DNA from: Azorhizobium sp965227945
GTDB lineage: Bacteria; Pseudomonadota; Alphaproteobacteria; Rhizobiales; Xanthobacteraceae
Assembly (NCBI GenBank): GCA_965227945.1
Contig: CBDDGQ010000006.1
Location: forward strand, 744,001 to 808,000
Length of the DNA: 64,000 nt
Direction of reading: 5' to 3'
This document shows positions 37,161 through 45,913 of this stretch, piece by piece. How positions within the stretch are numbered: the first letter of the stretch is position 1; each line of letters starts with the position of its first letter. Position numbers and translations under genes: made by a program. The notes under the pieces were generated by a model that worked only from the letters and a program-made list of their open reading frames with translations, ran no database searches and had not been told where the DNA came from.

Positions 37161-39290
37161 TCACCAACGATATTTGGCGGACAGCACCACGGTGCGGCCC
37201 TGCGACCAATACCAATAGCCCTCGTTCTGCAACGCCACCTGGTCGTTGAACAGGTTCTTGGCGTTCAGCTGGAACTTCCAGGCATCCTTGGTGTAATAGA
37301 GCGCCGCGTCCACCAGCGTCTGCGAGGGGTTCTTGTACGTGTTCTGGTTGTCGGCATAGAACTCGCCGGTATAGCGCACGCCGGCGCCGGCACCGACGCC
37401 CTTCAGCGGACCGTCCTGGAAGGTATATTTAGCCCAGATCGAGCCGGAATTCTCCGGCATGTTCACCGGGATGTTGCCGATGGTGGACAGATCCAGGCTC
37501 GAGGTGATCTCGCCCTTCGTATAGGTGTAGGCGGCGGTCATTTCCAGGCCGCGCACCGGCTCGGCGGCCGCTTCCAGCTCGAAGCCGCGCACCCGGATGT
37601 CGCCCACCGCGCTATAGACGAAGGTGTTCGGATCGGGGGTGGCGTAGTTCGTCTGGGTGATCTGGAAGGCCGAGGCGGTGAACAGCGCCCGCATGCCCTT
37701 GGGCTGGAACTTGATGCCGGCCTCGTATTGCTCGCCGGAGGACGGCTGCAGCAGATTGCCGTTGGCATCCACATTGTTGGACGGCAGGAACGAGGTGGCA
37801 TAGCTCACATAAGGCGAGATGCCGGAGGCAAATTCATACAGCAGGCCGGTCTGCCAGGTGAAGGCGCTGCTGTCGCGATTGGCGGTCTGCAGCCCGCTGA
37901 CGAGATTGCTCTGGTCCTGGGTGACGAAATCCTGGCGGCCGCCGATGTTGAAATGCCAGCCGTCGCCGAAGGTCATCTGGTCCTGGGCATAAAGCCCGGT
38001 CTGGTTGAGCGTCACGCCGGTGCGGTCGGTGATCTGCGGGATGAGCGACACGTTGTCCGCGCCCGGGGTGAGCAGATTGATCGGAGCGGAATCGTCCGAG
38101 GTGCCGTAGGCCGCGCCATAATTGCTGTTCGCCCACAGATAGTCCAAGCCGAACAGCACCTTGTGGTTGATGCCGCCGGTGGCGAACTTGGCTTGCACCT
38201 GGTTGTCCGCCTGGAAGGTATCGAACGTTTCATGGTAATTCGCCGGATAGACATCCACCAGGGCGCCGGTGGTCACCCCGGTCGGGTATAGCCAGGCACC
38301 GGTGGTGTTGATGTGGCCGTAGCGCACATTCTGGCGGGCGGTCCAGGTGTCGTTGAAGTCATGCTCCAGGCGATAGCCCAGCTGCTCCTGGGTCTGCCGC
38401 AGGTAGTTATACGTCGTGCCGATGGGGATCTTGGTGAGCACGCCGTCGGGCTGATAATAATACTGGCTCGCCGGCAAGGTGGCATCGAGAATATTGGCGA
38501 GGATGGTGAGGCGCGTGCTGTCGTTCTGGAACGTCACCGACGGGGCCAGATACAGCTCGTTATTGTTGGTGTAGTTGATCGGCGCATCCGCGTCGCGGGC
38601 GACGCCGGTGATCCGATAGAGCACGCTGCCGTCCTTGGTGGCCGGGCCGCCGATGTCGAAAGCGGCCTGATACCAGTTGGACGATCCGCCCTGCAGCTCG
38701 ATCTCCCCGAACGGGGTCTCGGTGGGCATCTTGGAGATGCGGTTGATAAGGCCGCCGGGCACCGTCTGCCCGTAGAGCACGCTGGCCGGCCCCTTGATGA
38801 CATCGATGCGCTCCAGGCCATAGGGCTCGGTGCGGAAATAGGACCAGTTGCCGGTGATCTGGGACAGGCCGTCGCGGAAATCGCCGCGCGAGGTCACCTC
38901 GAAGCCGCGCAGATAGATCGGATCGAAGCGCGGATCATAGCCATAGGTGCCGGTGACGACGCCGGCCGTATAGCTCACCGCATCCACCACGCTCTGGGCG
39001 CCGCGGTCGGTCATCTCCTGGCGGGTGACGACGGAAACGGCGCGGGGCGTCTCGATCAAAGGGGTGTCGGTCTTGGTGCCGGCGCCGCTGGCGGTGGGCA
39101 CATAGCCGTCCACCGGCCCCCAGGCGGTGGCGGCGGCGGTGGCCTCGACCTGCACGGTGGGCAGCTCCATCGCCGCCTGCTGGGCCAGGGCCGGGCCGCA
39201 CAAGCCGCCGGCCACCGCCCCCGCGCCCCACAAGACCACCTGACGCCGCAACGGCACGGATGTAAAACGACGCGCTCCAGATACAAACAT
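37161..39290 (-). CDS. TonB-dependent siderophore receptor
   Basis: A 709-aa outer-membrane receptor for a ferric siderophore, energised by TonB. A signal peptide ends ALAQ near residue 38. The plug domain (about 65-190) contains TPRAVSVVTRQEMTDRGAQSVVDAV and GLERIDVIKGPASVLYGQTVPGG. The beta barrel follows and closes with the conserved aromatic C-terminus ...VVLSAKYRW. It belongs to the FhuA/FoxA-like TIGR01783 group that takes hydroxamates such as ferrichrome or ferrioxamine; the precise ligand is not decidable. It heads an operon with the PepSY gene. The AT-rich upstream region is likely iron-regulated. Confidence 0.93.
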   Translation of the reverse strand: MFVSGARRFTSVPLRRQVVLWGAGAVAGGLCGPALAQQAAMELPTVQVEATAAATAWGPVDGYVPTASGAGTKTDTPLIETPRAVSVVTRQEMTDRGAQSVVDAVSYTAGVVTGTYGYDPRFDPIYLRGFEVTSRGDFRDGLSQITGNWSYFRTEPYGLERIDVIKGPASVLYGQTVPGGLINRISKMPTETPFGEIELQGGSSNWYQAAFDIGGPATKDGSVLYRITGVARDADAPINYTNNNELYLAPSVTFQNDSTRLTILANILDATLPASQYYYQPDGVLTKIPIGTTYNYLRQTQEQLGYRLEHDFNDTWTARQNVRYGHINTTGAWLYPTGVTTGALVDVYPANYHETFDTFQADNQVQAKFATGGINHKVLFGLDYLWANSNYGAAYGTSDDSAPINLLTPGADNVSLIPQITDRTGVTLNQTGLYAQDQMTFGDGWHFNIGGRQDFVTQDQSNLVSGLQTANRDSSAFTWQTGLLYEFASGISPYVSYATSFLPSNNVDANGNLLQPSSGEQYEAGIKFQPKGMRALFTASAFQITQTNYATPDPNTFVYSAVGDIRVRGFELEAAAEPVRGLEMTAAYTYTKGEITSSLDLSTIGNIPVNMPENSGSIWAKYTFQDGPLKGVGAGAGVRYTGEFYADNQNTYKNPSQTLVDAALYYTKDAWKFQLNAKNLFNDQVALQNEGYWYWSQGRTVVLSAKYRW

Positions 39291-39650
39291 ACCGCTCTCG
39301 AAATCTAGTAAATCATCTCACCACGGCGGCACCATAAGATGATTCAGATTTCGATCAACACGATATACGCAGAAAAAAATGTGGATTATAACTATTCTAT
39401 TTATGATGTACGCTCTGATACGACGGGATCGCCATTCCGATTTTGTTTGCGCCTGAGACTTCTGCCAATGCCTCTGCGGCAGGTGGTTCCGCGAAGTCGC
39501 GCGCCCCCTTCCTGCCAACGGCGGGCGTGGCGGCCCGCCGTCGGCCGCCCCCGGGGCCGGCGCCACAAAAAACCACGCCGCGGAGATCCGGGGCGTGGTT
39601 CGGTCGGTGCGGCCGGGGGGCTGACCCCGGATGGGGACGTCCGGACGAGA
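39291..39650. other. 360-bp region with receptor promoter and a terminator, no gene
   Basis: The first 130 bases are unusually AT-rich and contain the promoter of the siderophore receptor (minus strand). An 8-bp inverted repeat lies at 39311-39318 and 39337-39344 (aatcatct / agatgatt), 21-54 bp before the receptor start, a possible operator for an iron regulator such as Irr, Fur or RirA, though no consensus box is convincing. The remainder is GC-rich and holds the terminator of the LTXXQ gene. I see no credible coding region. Confidence 0.5.
39566..39600 (-). terminator. Rho-independent terminator of the LTXXQ gene
   Basis: A 9-bp stem, aaccacgcc (39571-39579) with ggcgtggtt (39592-39600), is followed on the minus strand by a run of T residues (complement of the A run at 39567-39572). 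It is about 50 bp after the stop of the gene ending at 39651. Confidence 0.8.
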
Positions 39651-40208
39651 CTAGCCGGCCTCTTCCTCGAACAGCCACAAGGTGCCGCTGGGCTGGTGCG
39701 GGCCGGTGGTGTCGTTGAGGCCGAGGAAGGCCGGCACGCGGCGCATCTGCGCCGGGGTGAGGGTGGCCACGAACGGACGGGCGGCCTCCACGAAGCGATG
39801 CAACTCCTTGCCGCGGGTTTCTTCCGCCAGCGCGATCTCGTCCAGCACGTCCAGGAAGGTGGCGGGCGGCGCCTTGGCTTCCAGCGCCTGACGGCGGGCG
39901 ATGGCGTTCTTGCCGATGTCGCGGATCGCCGCTTCCACCGGCGGCCACAGCTTTTCCTGCTCCGGCGTCAGTTCGATCACCGCTTTCAGGGCCGCGAGGC
40001 GGGCGTTGAGCACGGCGCGGGCATCGGCCTCCGTATAGACGCCGGCCGCCACCGGGGCGGGCTGGGCGGCAGCCGGTGCGGCCGCAGCCGGCGGCGCGGG
40101 CGGAGCCGGAGGTGCCGGGGGTGCGGGCTGGGCAATGGCGCCGGCGCCCAGGGCCAAAGCCGAGGCGAACACGCCGGCCGCCAGCAAATGTGAAACGGTG
40201 CGGGTCAT
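39651..40208 (-). CDS. LTXXQ-motif (Spy/CpxP-like) periplasmic protein
   Basis: A 185-aa exported protein. A signal peptide (1-26, ending AIA-Q) is followed by an Ala/Pro linker with PAPPAPPAPPAPP repeats to about residue 52. The rest is helical, with two LTXXQ motifs, LTPEQ near residue 83 and LTPAQ near 154, and the phrase LTPEQEKLWPPVEAAIRDI typical of the rhizobial branch of the family. Relatives act as periplasmic chaperones or stress sensors; here the role is unknown. A terminator ends the gene, so it is monocistronic or last in its transcript. Confidence 0.82.
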   Translation of the reverse strand: MTRTVSHLLAAGVFASALALGAGAIAQPAPPAPPAPPAPPAAAAPAAAQPAPVAAGVYTEADARAVLNARLAALKAVIELTPEQEKLWPPVEAAIRDIGKNAIARRQALEAKAPPATFLDVLDEIALAEETRGKELHRFVEAARPFVATLTPAQMRRVPAFLGLNDTTGPHQPSGTLWLFEEEAG

Positions 40209-40346
40209 GAACGAATGTCCTTATGCGAACGAGAGGGGCCGCGGGCCCCGCGCGAGGCAACAGGCGCGAGGGGTCGGGGCGACCGGACGGGGCAGGCCGC
40301 GCGGGGCAGCGCCGTCCAAGACGATTCAGCGCCGGTCAGGAGGCGC

Positions 40347-40385
40347 CAGGAACCGGCGGCAGGAACCGGCGGCAGGACCCGGCGC
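40347..40385. repeat. Three 13-bp tandem repeats
   Basis: caggaaccggcgg occurs at 40347-40359 and 40360-40372, and a third copy with one change (caggacccggcg) follows at 40373. They lie in the 211-bp gap between two secreted-protein genes. No function is evident; replication slippage explains them. Confidence 0.7.
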
Positions 40386-40419
40386 CCGCAAAGCGGCGGG
40401 CGGCGGGGCCGTCATCGGC

Positions 40420-40779
40420 TCATTGATAGCCGCCACCCGGGAGCGGGCCGTGATAGGGGGTGTCGCGGCAATGGCCCCAGGGGCCGTGCCAATAGCCGGG
40501 CGGGCAGCCATTGCCCACCGGGCCGGGCACCACCACCACCGGTCCGGGCGCATAGCCGCCGCCGGGCAGCGGGCCGCGATAGGGGGTGTCACGGCAGCCG
40601 CCCCACGGCCCCCGCCAGCGGCCCCAGCCGCAGCCTTCCGCCACCGGAATGACCGGCGCGGTGAGGCCGGGCGCTTGCATGTCCGGCGCCCCGGCAGAGA
40701 GTGGAAAAGCACTCGCGGGCCCGACTGCGGAAGCGGCGAGCGTGGCAGTAGCAAACAGTGTTAGAAATATTTTGCGCAT
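40420..40779 (-). CDS. Small secreted GCG_CRPN-type protein with internal repeat
   Basis: A 119-aa exported protein with a signal peptide ending ASA-F at residue 24. The mature part has two related units: GCGWGRWRGPWGGCRDTPY (49-67) and GCPPGYWHGPWGHCRDTPY (91-109), each followed by an identical 'R/H-GPLPGGGY' stretch. They share C-x11-C spacing. The first unit matches the GCG_CRPN prefix-to-repeats pattern of secreted Gly/Trp/Arg-rich proteins common in rhizobia and methylobacteria. No activity is known. The upstream region contains an inverted repeat. Confidence 0.72.
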   Translation of the reverse strand: MRKIFLTLFATATLAASAVGPASAFPLSAGAPDMQAPGLTAPVIPVAEGCGWGRWRGPWGGCRDTPYRGPLPGGGYAPGPVVVVPGPVGNGCPPGYWHGPWGHCRDTPYHGPLPGGGYQ

Positions 40780-41085
40780 GACTATAACTCGCGCCTGATG
40801 ACCTCATGTAACGGCGAATACCGTACATAGACGATACGGTATCCTTCAGACGCAAACAGTCAACGCCTGAACAGTTGGATGTCCGTTTTTTAATGAGAAA
40901 TTGCATACACTTATTCTATTACCGCCACGGCGACGCCGTCCGTATTGAGCGACCGGTCAGAGCACAAGCGGGCCGAGACTGCCGGGAACAGGCCGACCCG
41001 CGCCCTAAGGCCCCTGCAACAAAAAAGCCCCGCTCCGGGATCCCGGAGCGGGGCGTTCCTGTCTGGCCAGGGGCTGAGGCAGGCC
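40780..41085. other. 306-bp intergenic region with promoter-side inverted repeat
   Basis: No gene is visible. The half nearest the GCG_CRPN gene is AT-rich and holds its promoter, with a perfect 8-bp inverted repeat, ataccgta (40818-40825) and tacggtat (40835-40842), 39-63 bp before the start codon. That repeat could be an operator or a 5'-UTR hairpin. The other end holds the homospermidine synthase terminator. Confidence 0.5.
41021..41054 (-). terminator. Terminator of homospermidine synthase
   Basis: A perfect 28-base palindrome (14-bp arms meeting at 41040/41041) is followed on the minus strand by six T residues (complement of 41021-41026). It begins 32 bp after the hss stop. Confidence 0.85.
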
Positions 41086-42516
41086 TCAGCGCACGATGAC
41101 GTTCTTGAACTGCCAGGGGTCTTCCGCATCCACGTCTTCGGGGAAGAAGGCGCTGCGGTTGGCCAGCGGGGTCCAGTCCGTATAGGTGCCGATCACCGGC
41201 CCGAGATACGGGGTCTGGATCTCCAAGCAGCGGCGGAAGTCCATCTCGTCGGCTTCCACGATGCCGGCGGTGGGGTTTTCCAGCGCCCACACCATGCCGG
41301 AGAGCACCGCCGAGGTGACCTGCAGGCCGGTGGCGTTCTGATACGGTGCCAGCTGGCGGGTGTCCTCGATGGAGAGCTGCGAGCCGAACCAATAGGCGTT
41401 CTTGGCATGGCCGTAGATCAGCACGCCCAGTTCGTCGATGCCGTCGACGATCTCGTGCTCGTCGAGGATGTTCCAGTCGTCCTGCATCTTGCCGCCGGCG
41501 CCGAACATCTCGTGCAGGGACAGCACCGCATCACCCGCCGGGTGATAGGCATAATGGCAGGTGGGCCGATAGACCACCTGATCGCCATCGCGCACGGTCA
41601 GATAGTCCGAGATCGAGATCGCCTCGTTATGGGTGACGAGGAAGCCGAACTGCGGGCCCGGCGTCGGGGTCCAGGAGCGCACGCGGGTGTCCGCGCCCGG
41701 ACGCATCAGGAAGATGCCGGCGCCGCAGCCGGTGGCGTGGGTGCGGCCATCGGGGGGCAGCTCCTTCTCGTGCGTGCCCCAGCCCAGCTCCGCCGGCTGC
41801 AGGCCCTCGGAGACAAAGCCTTCCACCGACCAGGTGTTGACGAACACGTTGCTCGGCTTGGGATTGCGGGCGCGCTGGGTGTCGCGCTCGGCGATATGGA
41901 TGCCCTTGACCCCCAGCGCGCGGGCGAACTGCGCCCATTCCTCGCGGGTGGTGGGCTCGGGCCGGTCGAGGCCTGTGTCGGCGGCGATGTTGAGCAGGGC
42001 CTGCTTCACGAACCAGGACACCATGCCGGGGTTGGCGCCGCAGGTGGACACCGCGGTGGGGCCGCCGGGATTGCGCTTGCGCGCCGCCAGCAGGCTCTCG
42101 CGCAGGGCATAATTGGTGCGGGATTCGGCGCCGAGGGAGGGGTCGAAATAGAAGCCCTTCCAGGGCTCGATGACGGTGTCGATATAGAGCACGCCCAATT
42201 CGCGGCACAATTCCATCACCGCCACCGAGGACACGTCCACGGAGAGGTTGACGCAAAAGCCGCGGCCCGGCCCGTTGGTGAGCAGCGGGGTGAGCAGGTC
42301 GCGATAGTTTTCCGCCGTGACCTCGGACTGGATGAAGCGGATTCCGCGGGCATCCAGCAGCTTGCGGTCATCGGGCACCGGGTCGATGACGACCATGCGC
42401 TCCAGATCGAAGTCGAAATGCCGCTCGATCAGCGGCAGCGTGCCGCGACCGATCGACCCGAAGCCGATCATGACGATGGGACCATCGATGGTGGCGTGTA
42501 CCGGCCAAGCGCTCAT
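41086..42516 (-). CDS. hss: Homospermidine synthase
   Basis: A 476-aa cytoplasmic NAD-dependent enzyme that makes sym-homospermidine from two putrescines (or putrescine and spermidine). It has the bacterial Hss length, an N-terminal Rossmann loop (VMIGFGSIGRGTLPLIERHF, 15-34), the VIEPWKGFYFD segment and the CGANPGMVSWFVKQAL block, with CHYAYHPAGDAVLSLHEM in the C-terminal half. GAGGAG precedes the ATG. Homospermidine is a main polyamine in alphaproteobacteria; the putrescine would come from the ornithine decarboxylase encoded at 58868-59998. Monocistronic, with its own terminator. Confidence 0.95.
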   Translation of the reverse strand: MSAWPVHATIDGPIVMIGFGSIGRGTLPLIERHFDFDLERMVVIDPVPDDRKLLDARGIRFIQSEVTAENYRDLLTPLLTNGPGRGFCVNLSVDVSSVAVMELCRELGVLYIDTVIEPWKGFYFDPSLGAESRTNYALRESLLAARKRNPGGPTAVSTCGANPGMVSWFVKQALLNIAADTGLDRPEPTTREEWAQFARALGVKGIHIAERDTQRARNPKPSNVFVNTWSVEGFVSEGLQPAELGWGTHEKELPPDGRTHATGCGAGIFLMRPGADTRVRSWTPTPGPQFGFLVTHNEAISISDYLTVRDGDQVVYRPTCHYAYHPAGDAVLSLHEMFGAGGKMQDDWNILDEHEIVDGIDELGVLIYGHAKNAYWFGSQLSIEDTRQLAPYQNATGLQVTSAVLSGMVWALENPTAGIVEADEMDFRRCLEIQTPYLGPVIGTYTDWTPLANRSAFFPEDVDAEDPWQFKNVIVR

Positions 42517-42762
42517 GGCGGGGGGGCTCCTCGGAGAATGGGGGACGACGGACGCGCCGACACGCGCCCATCAACCAAGGCTAAGCCCGTGCGTCAACCT
42601 CGCCATGAACAGGTCAGGGCCGCTTGCGCGCCGGGCCCGTACCCATCCCAGGGGTGCAAGACGCTTTCATGACAGCTTTGAGGATGGCCGTGCGACCGGC
42701 GCCGCCGGCCCCGCTTGCAGGCCCTCCGATCCGGCGCCGCAGGGCGCCGGCACAGGGCGGCT

Positions 42763-43980
42763 TCAGTCGCTGGCGAGGATGTGGTTGCGCACGATGGGAT
42801 AGACCTGGCCCGCCCATTTGCGCCCGCTGAACACGCCGTAATGGCCCACGCCCGCCTGCATGTGGTGGCGCTTGCGGTGCGGCCGCAAGCCGCTGCAAAT
42901 GTCCTGGGCGGCCACCGTCTGGCCCAGCGCGCAGATGTCGTCCCGTTCGCCCTCCACGGTGAGGAGCGCGGTGCGGCGGATGGCATTGAAGTCCAGCCGT
43001 TCGCCGCGGAAGGTCAGTTCGCCCTTGGGCAGCCGGTATTCCTGGAACACGTATTGCACGGTCTCCAGATAGAATTCCGCCGCCAGATCCAGCACCGCGA
43101 AATATTCGTCATAGAAGGTCTTGGTGGTGGTGGCCTTCTCGTCGTCGCCATCGGCCAGCGCCTCGTAGAGCTCCATATGCGCCTTCAGATGGCGGCTGGC
43201 ATTCATGCTGACGAAGGCGGAGAGCTGGATGAAGCCGGGATAGACCCGCCGGCCCGACCCGGCAAACCCCATGGGCACCTTGGAAATCAGGTTCTGCTCG
43301 AACCAGGACATGGGCTTGGAGGTGGCTAGCTCGTTGACCTTGGTGGGGTTCACGCGGCAGTCGATGGGGCCCGCCATCAAGGTCATGCTGCGCGGCTGGG
43401 CCGGATTGCCCTGCTGCGCCATCACCGCGGCGGCCACCAGCGCCTGGACGCAGGGCTGGCACACCGCGATCAGATGACTGCCCGGCCCCATGAATTCCAG
43501 GAACTTGATGACGTGCTCCACATAGCCGTCGAAGTCGAAGGCGCCATGCTCCAGGCTCACGTCGCGGGCATTGTGCCAGTCGGTGATGAAGACGTCGTGG
43601 TCCGGCAGCAAGGTCCGCACGGTGCCCACCAGCAGGGTGGCGAAATGGCCCGACAGCGGCGCCACCACCAGCACCCGCGGCTGCGGCACGTCCACGTCCT
43701 TCTTGAAGTGCAGCAAGGTGCCGAACGGCAGCACATAGGCCGCCTCCTCGGTGATCTGCACCTCGCGATTGCCCACCTGGGTGGTGGCGAGGCCGAAATC
43801 CGGGCGGCCGTGGGTCAGCCCGACGCGCTCGACCATTTCATAGGCGGCCGCCAGGCGCCGGGTGGCGGCATTCTGGAACGGCGCCGCGAACGGGCCGCTG
43901 AGAAAGCGGCGGGCCAGATGCGCGCTGAGTTTCAGCGGCTCCATGAGGTCGGACTGGGCCTGATAGGCAAGGTACATCAT
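42763..43980 (-). CDS. phaZ: Intracellular polyhydroxyalkanoate depolymerase
   Basis: A 405-aa alpha/beta-hydrolase that releases hydroxybutyrate from PHB granules in the cytoplasm. It lacks the usual lipase-box serine: the nucleophile position reads AVCQPCVQA (172-180), where Cys177 aligns with the active-site cysteine described for the Ralstonia PhaZ1 enzyme. VLVVAPLSGHFATLL (103-117) precedes, and FITDWHNARDV is conserved. Two adjacent ATGs (43980 and 43977) can serve as start; the longer open frame upstream lacks homology. Together with the acetoacetate decarboxylase and acs it points to PHB storage. Confidence 0.93.
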   Translation of the reverse strand: MMYLAYQAQSDLMEPLKLSAHLARRFLSGPFAAPFQNAATRRLAAAYEMVERVGLTHGRPDFGLATTQVGNREVQITEEAAYVLPFGTLLHFKKDVDVPQPRVLVVAPLSGHFATLLVGTVRTLLPDHDVFITDWHNARDVSLEHGAFDFDGYVEHVIKFLEFMGPGSHLIAVCQPCVQALVAAAVMAQQGNPAQPRSMTLMAGPIDCRVNPTKVNELATSKPMSWFEQNLISKVPMGFAGSGRRVYPGFIQLSAFVSMNASRHLKAHMELYEALADGDDEKATTTKTFYDEYFAVLDLAAEFYLETVQYVFQEYRLPKGELTFRGERLDFNAIRRTALLTVEGERDDICALGQTVAAQDICSGLRPHRKRHHMQAGVGHYGVFSGRKWAGQVYPIVRNHILASD

Positions 43981-44233
43981 GACGCCTTTCGCCCAGAAGT
44001 GTAGTCGGCGAATGCGCCGCGGCACCATCGCTTTTTCATGCGACCTCGCCTCCATTCGCAGAGCCGCGCCGAGAGCGCTTCCACGAAAGCCCCTAACGCA
44101 TTGGAGCAAGATCCGTTTTAGACCTTTTCCCCAAGCCCGTTCGGTTGTACCTCTTAAGTGAGATTTTGGCGAGAGGCGTGGTGCTTTGCAACATGCCTCG
44201 TTATTCTCCGGCGAAAGCCATCGGGGACCGCGC

Positions 44234-44890
44234 ATGTCGAAGGCCACGCTGACCATATCGAGCAAGAATTATTCCTCCTGGTCGCTGCGCGGCTGGTTGC
44301 TCTGCAAGATGGCGGGGCTCGACTTCGAGGAAGAGCGGGTGCCGGTGGACGATCCCAGCGCCCGCGCCGAACTGCTGCTGCTCTCCCCCTCCTTCCTGGT
44401 GCCCCGCCTGGTGCATGAGGGCGTGACGGTGTGGGACACGCTGGCCATCTCGTCCTATCTCAACGAGGTGTTCCCGGAAGCGGGCCTGCTGCCCGCCGAT
44501 CGCGCGGCGCGCGCCCACTGCCTGTCCATCGCCGGCGAGATGCATTCCGGCTTTGCCAACATGCGCTCGGCGCTGCCCATGAACATCAAGGCGCGCTATC
44601 CGGGCTTCAAGGTGTGGGCCGGCGCCCAGGCGGACATCGAGCGCATCGTCGCCATCTGGCGCGGCTGCTTCACCGCCCATGGCGGCCCCTTCCTCATGGG
44701 CCCCACCCCCACATTGGCGGACGCCATGTACGCGCCGGTGTGCTCGCGCTTCACCACCTATGACGTCGCCCTCGACCCCATGTGCCGGGCCTATCGCGAC
44801 CGGGTGATGGCGCTGCCGGCCATGCAGGAATGGATCGCCGACGCCCAAGGCGAGCCGGAAGAACTGGAAGAACTGGACGCCGAGTTCTGA
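44234..44890 (+). CDS. Glutathione S-transferase family protein
   Basis: A 218-aa cytosolic GST. The N-terminal thioredoxin-like domain includes the likely active-site serine region SKNYSSWSLRGWLLCKMAG, the PRLVHEGVTVWDTLAISSYLNEVFP glutathione-binding segment; the C-terminal domain has PTLADAMYAPVCSRF. This resembles the YfcF/YliJ-like branch. The ATG at 44234 is chosen by homology. It faces phaZ head to head over 253 bp with no clear operator. Confidence 0.9.
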   Translation: MSKATLTISSKNYSSWSLRGWLLCKMAGLDFEEERVPVDDPSARAELLLLSPSFLVPRLVHEGVTVWDTLAISSYLNEVFPEAGLLPADRAARAHCLSIAGEMHSGFANMRSALPMNIKARYPGFKVWAGAQADIERIVAIWRGCFTAHGGPFLMGPTPTLADAMYAPVCSRFTTYDVALDPMCRAYRDRVMALPAMQEWIADAQGEPEELEELDAEF

Positions 44891-44943
44891 AGCGACAGCG
44901 CCCGGGGCCATAAGCCGCCGCGGCCGCGCTGTCCGCCGCGCAT

Positions 44944-45831
44944 CTAAAGGTCCGCAGCCAGCGCATCGAAGGCCTGGCGGGCAAATTCCGGCAGGGCATC
45001 ACGGCTGCGCACCGCCACCAGCAGCCGCCGCCGCGCCCAGGCATCCGGCAGATCCACCACCTCCACCTGCGCGCCCGCCGCCACCCGCACAGCGTCGGCC
45101 GTGGGCAGCACGCTGACCCCCACGCCGGCCTGCACCATCTCCCCCACCGCCTCGATGCGGTTGACCCGCACCCGATATTTCAGCGGCAGGCCCAGCTCCA
45201 GCGCATGGTAGGCGATGAGATGCTGGATGGCGTTGCCGGCTGTGAGCCCCACATAGGGCAGCGCCGCCACGTCGGCGAAGCTTGCATCGCGCCGCGACGC
45301 CAAAGGATGGCCGCGCGGCAGCACCGCCATCAGCACATCCTCTCCATAGGGCCGGGTCTCCAGGCCGCTGGTGTCGCCCACGTCGGACAACAGGCCCATA
45401 TGGATGCGCCCGGCGCGCAGGGCCGGGGCGATCTCCCGGCTGGGCCGCTCCTCCAGATCCACGTCCACCTCCGGATGCGCGGCGAGAAACCGGGCGAGAT
45501 CCTGCGGCAGCCGGGCGGACAGGGCGGCGGTGTTGCTCCACAGGCGCACATGGCCCTTCAGCCCGCGGCCGTAGCGGGACAGCTCGCCGCGCATGCGCTC
45601 CGACTGCTCCAGGATGATGCGGGCATGGTGGGCCAGCGCCTCGCCCGCGGGCGTCGCCACCGCCCCGGTGCGGCTGCGCACCAGCAGCGGCGCCCCGGCG
45701 AGCCCCTCCATGCCGCGCACCCGCGCGCTGGCGGAGGGCAGCGCCAGATGCGCCTGCGCCGCCCCGGCGGTGATGCTGCCGGTTTCCAGAATGGCCAGAA
45801 ACAGCTTCAGGTCGACCAGATCGAACCGCAC
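44944..45831 (-). CDS. LysR-family regulator next to a TSUP exporter
   Basis: A LysR transcription factor, 295 aa from the GTG at 45831 (RFDLVDLKLFLAI is where the family starts) or 311 aa from an ATG at 45879. The HTH is ITAGAAQAHLALPSASARVRGMEG. The GTG coincides with the end of a perfect 16-bp hairpin whose 3' arm contains the AAGGA ribosome site, so translation may be controlled by that structure. Divergent from a TauE/SafE-type exporter whose ATG is about 80 bp away, the probable target. Confidence 0.88.
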   Translation of the reverse strand: MRFDLVDLKLFLAILETGSITAGAAQAHLALPSASARVRGMEGLAGAPLLVRSRTGAVATPAGEALAHHARIILEQSERMRGELSRYGRGLKGHVRLWSNTAALSARLPQDLARFLAAHPEVDVDLEERPSREIAPALRAGRIHMGLLSDVGDTSGLETRPYGEDVLMAVLPRGHPLASRRDASFADVAALPYVGLTAGNAIQHLIAYHALELGLPLKYRVRVNRIEAVGEMVQAGVGVSVLPTADAVRVAAGAQVEVVDLPDAWARRRLLVAVRSRDALPEFARQAFDALAADL

Positions 45832-45867
45832 GGCTTCATCCTTCGGCTTTTCCGAAGGATGAAGCCG
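45831..45867. promoter_or_regulatory. Perfect 16-bp hairpin at the LysR start
   Basis: Arms at 45831-45846 and 45852-45867 are exact inverted repeats with a five-base loop. On the minus-strand transcript the 3' arm includes AAGGA and ends with the G of the GTG start, so the folded form would hide the ribosome site. It could also be a DNA operator between LysR and TSUP genes. There is no T run, so a terminator is unlikely. Confidence 0.7.
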
Positions 45868-45913
45868 GATAATACGCATTGCTGCAAGGCCTTGCGCAGG
45901 TCAGCTTCGCGGC

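Noticed and set aside
39397..40260. 287-codon minus-strand frame overlapping the LTXXQ gene
   Set aside because: The alternative frame at 39651-40208 has a signal peptide and the LTXXQ motifs; the longer one is a frame-shifted shadow.
40347..40385. CRISPR-like repeat
   Set aside because: Three abutting 13-bp units without spacers; a simple tandem repeat.
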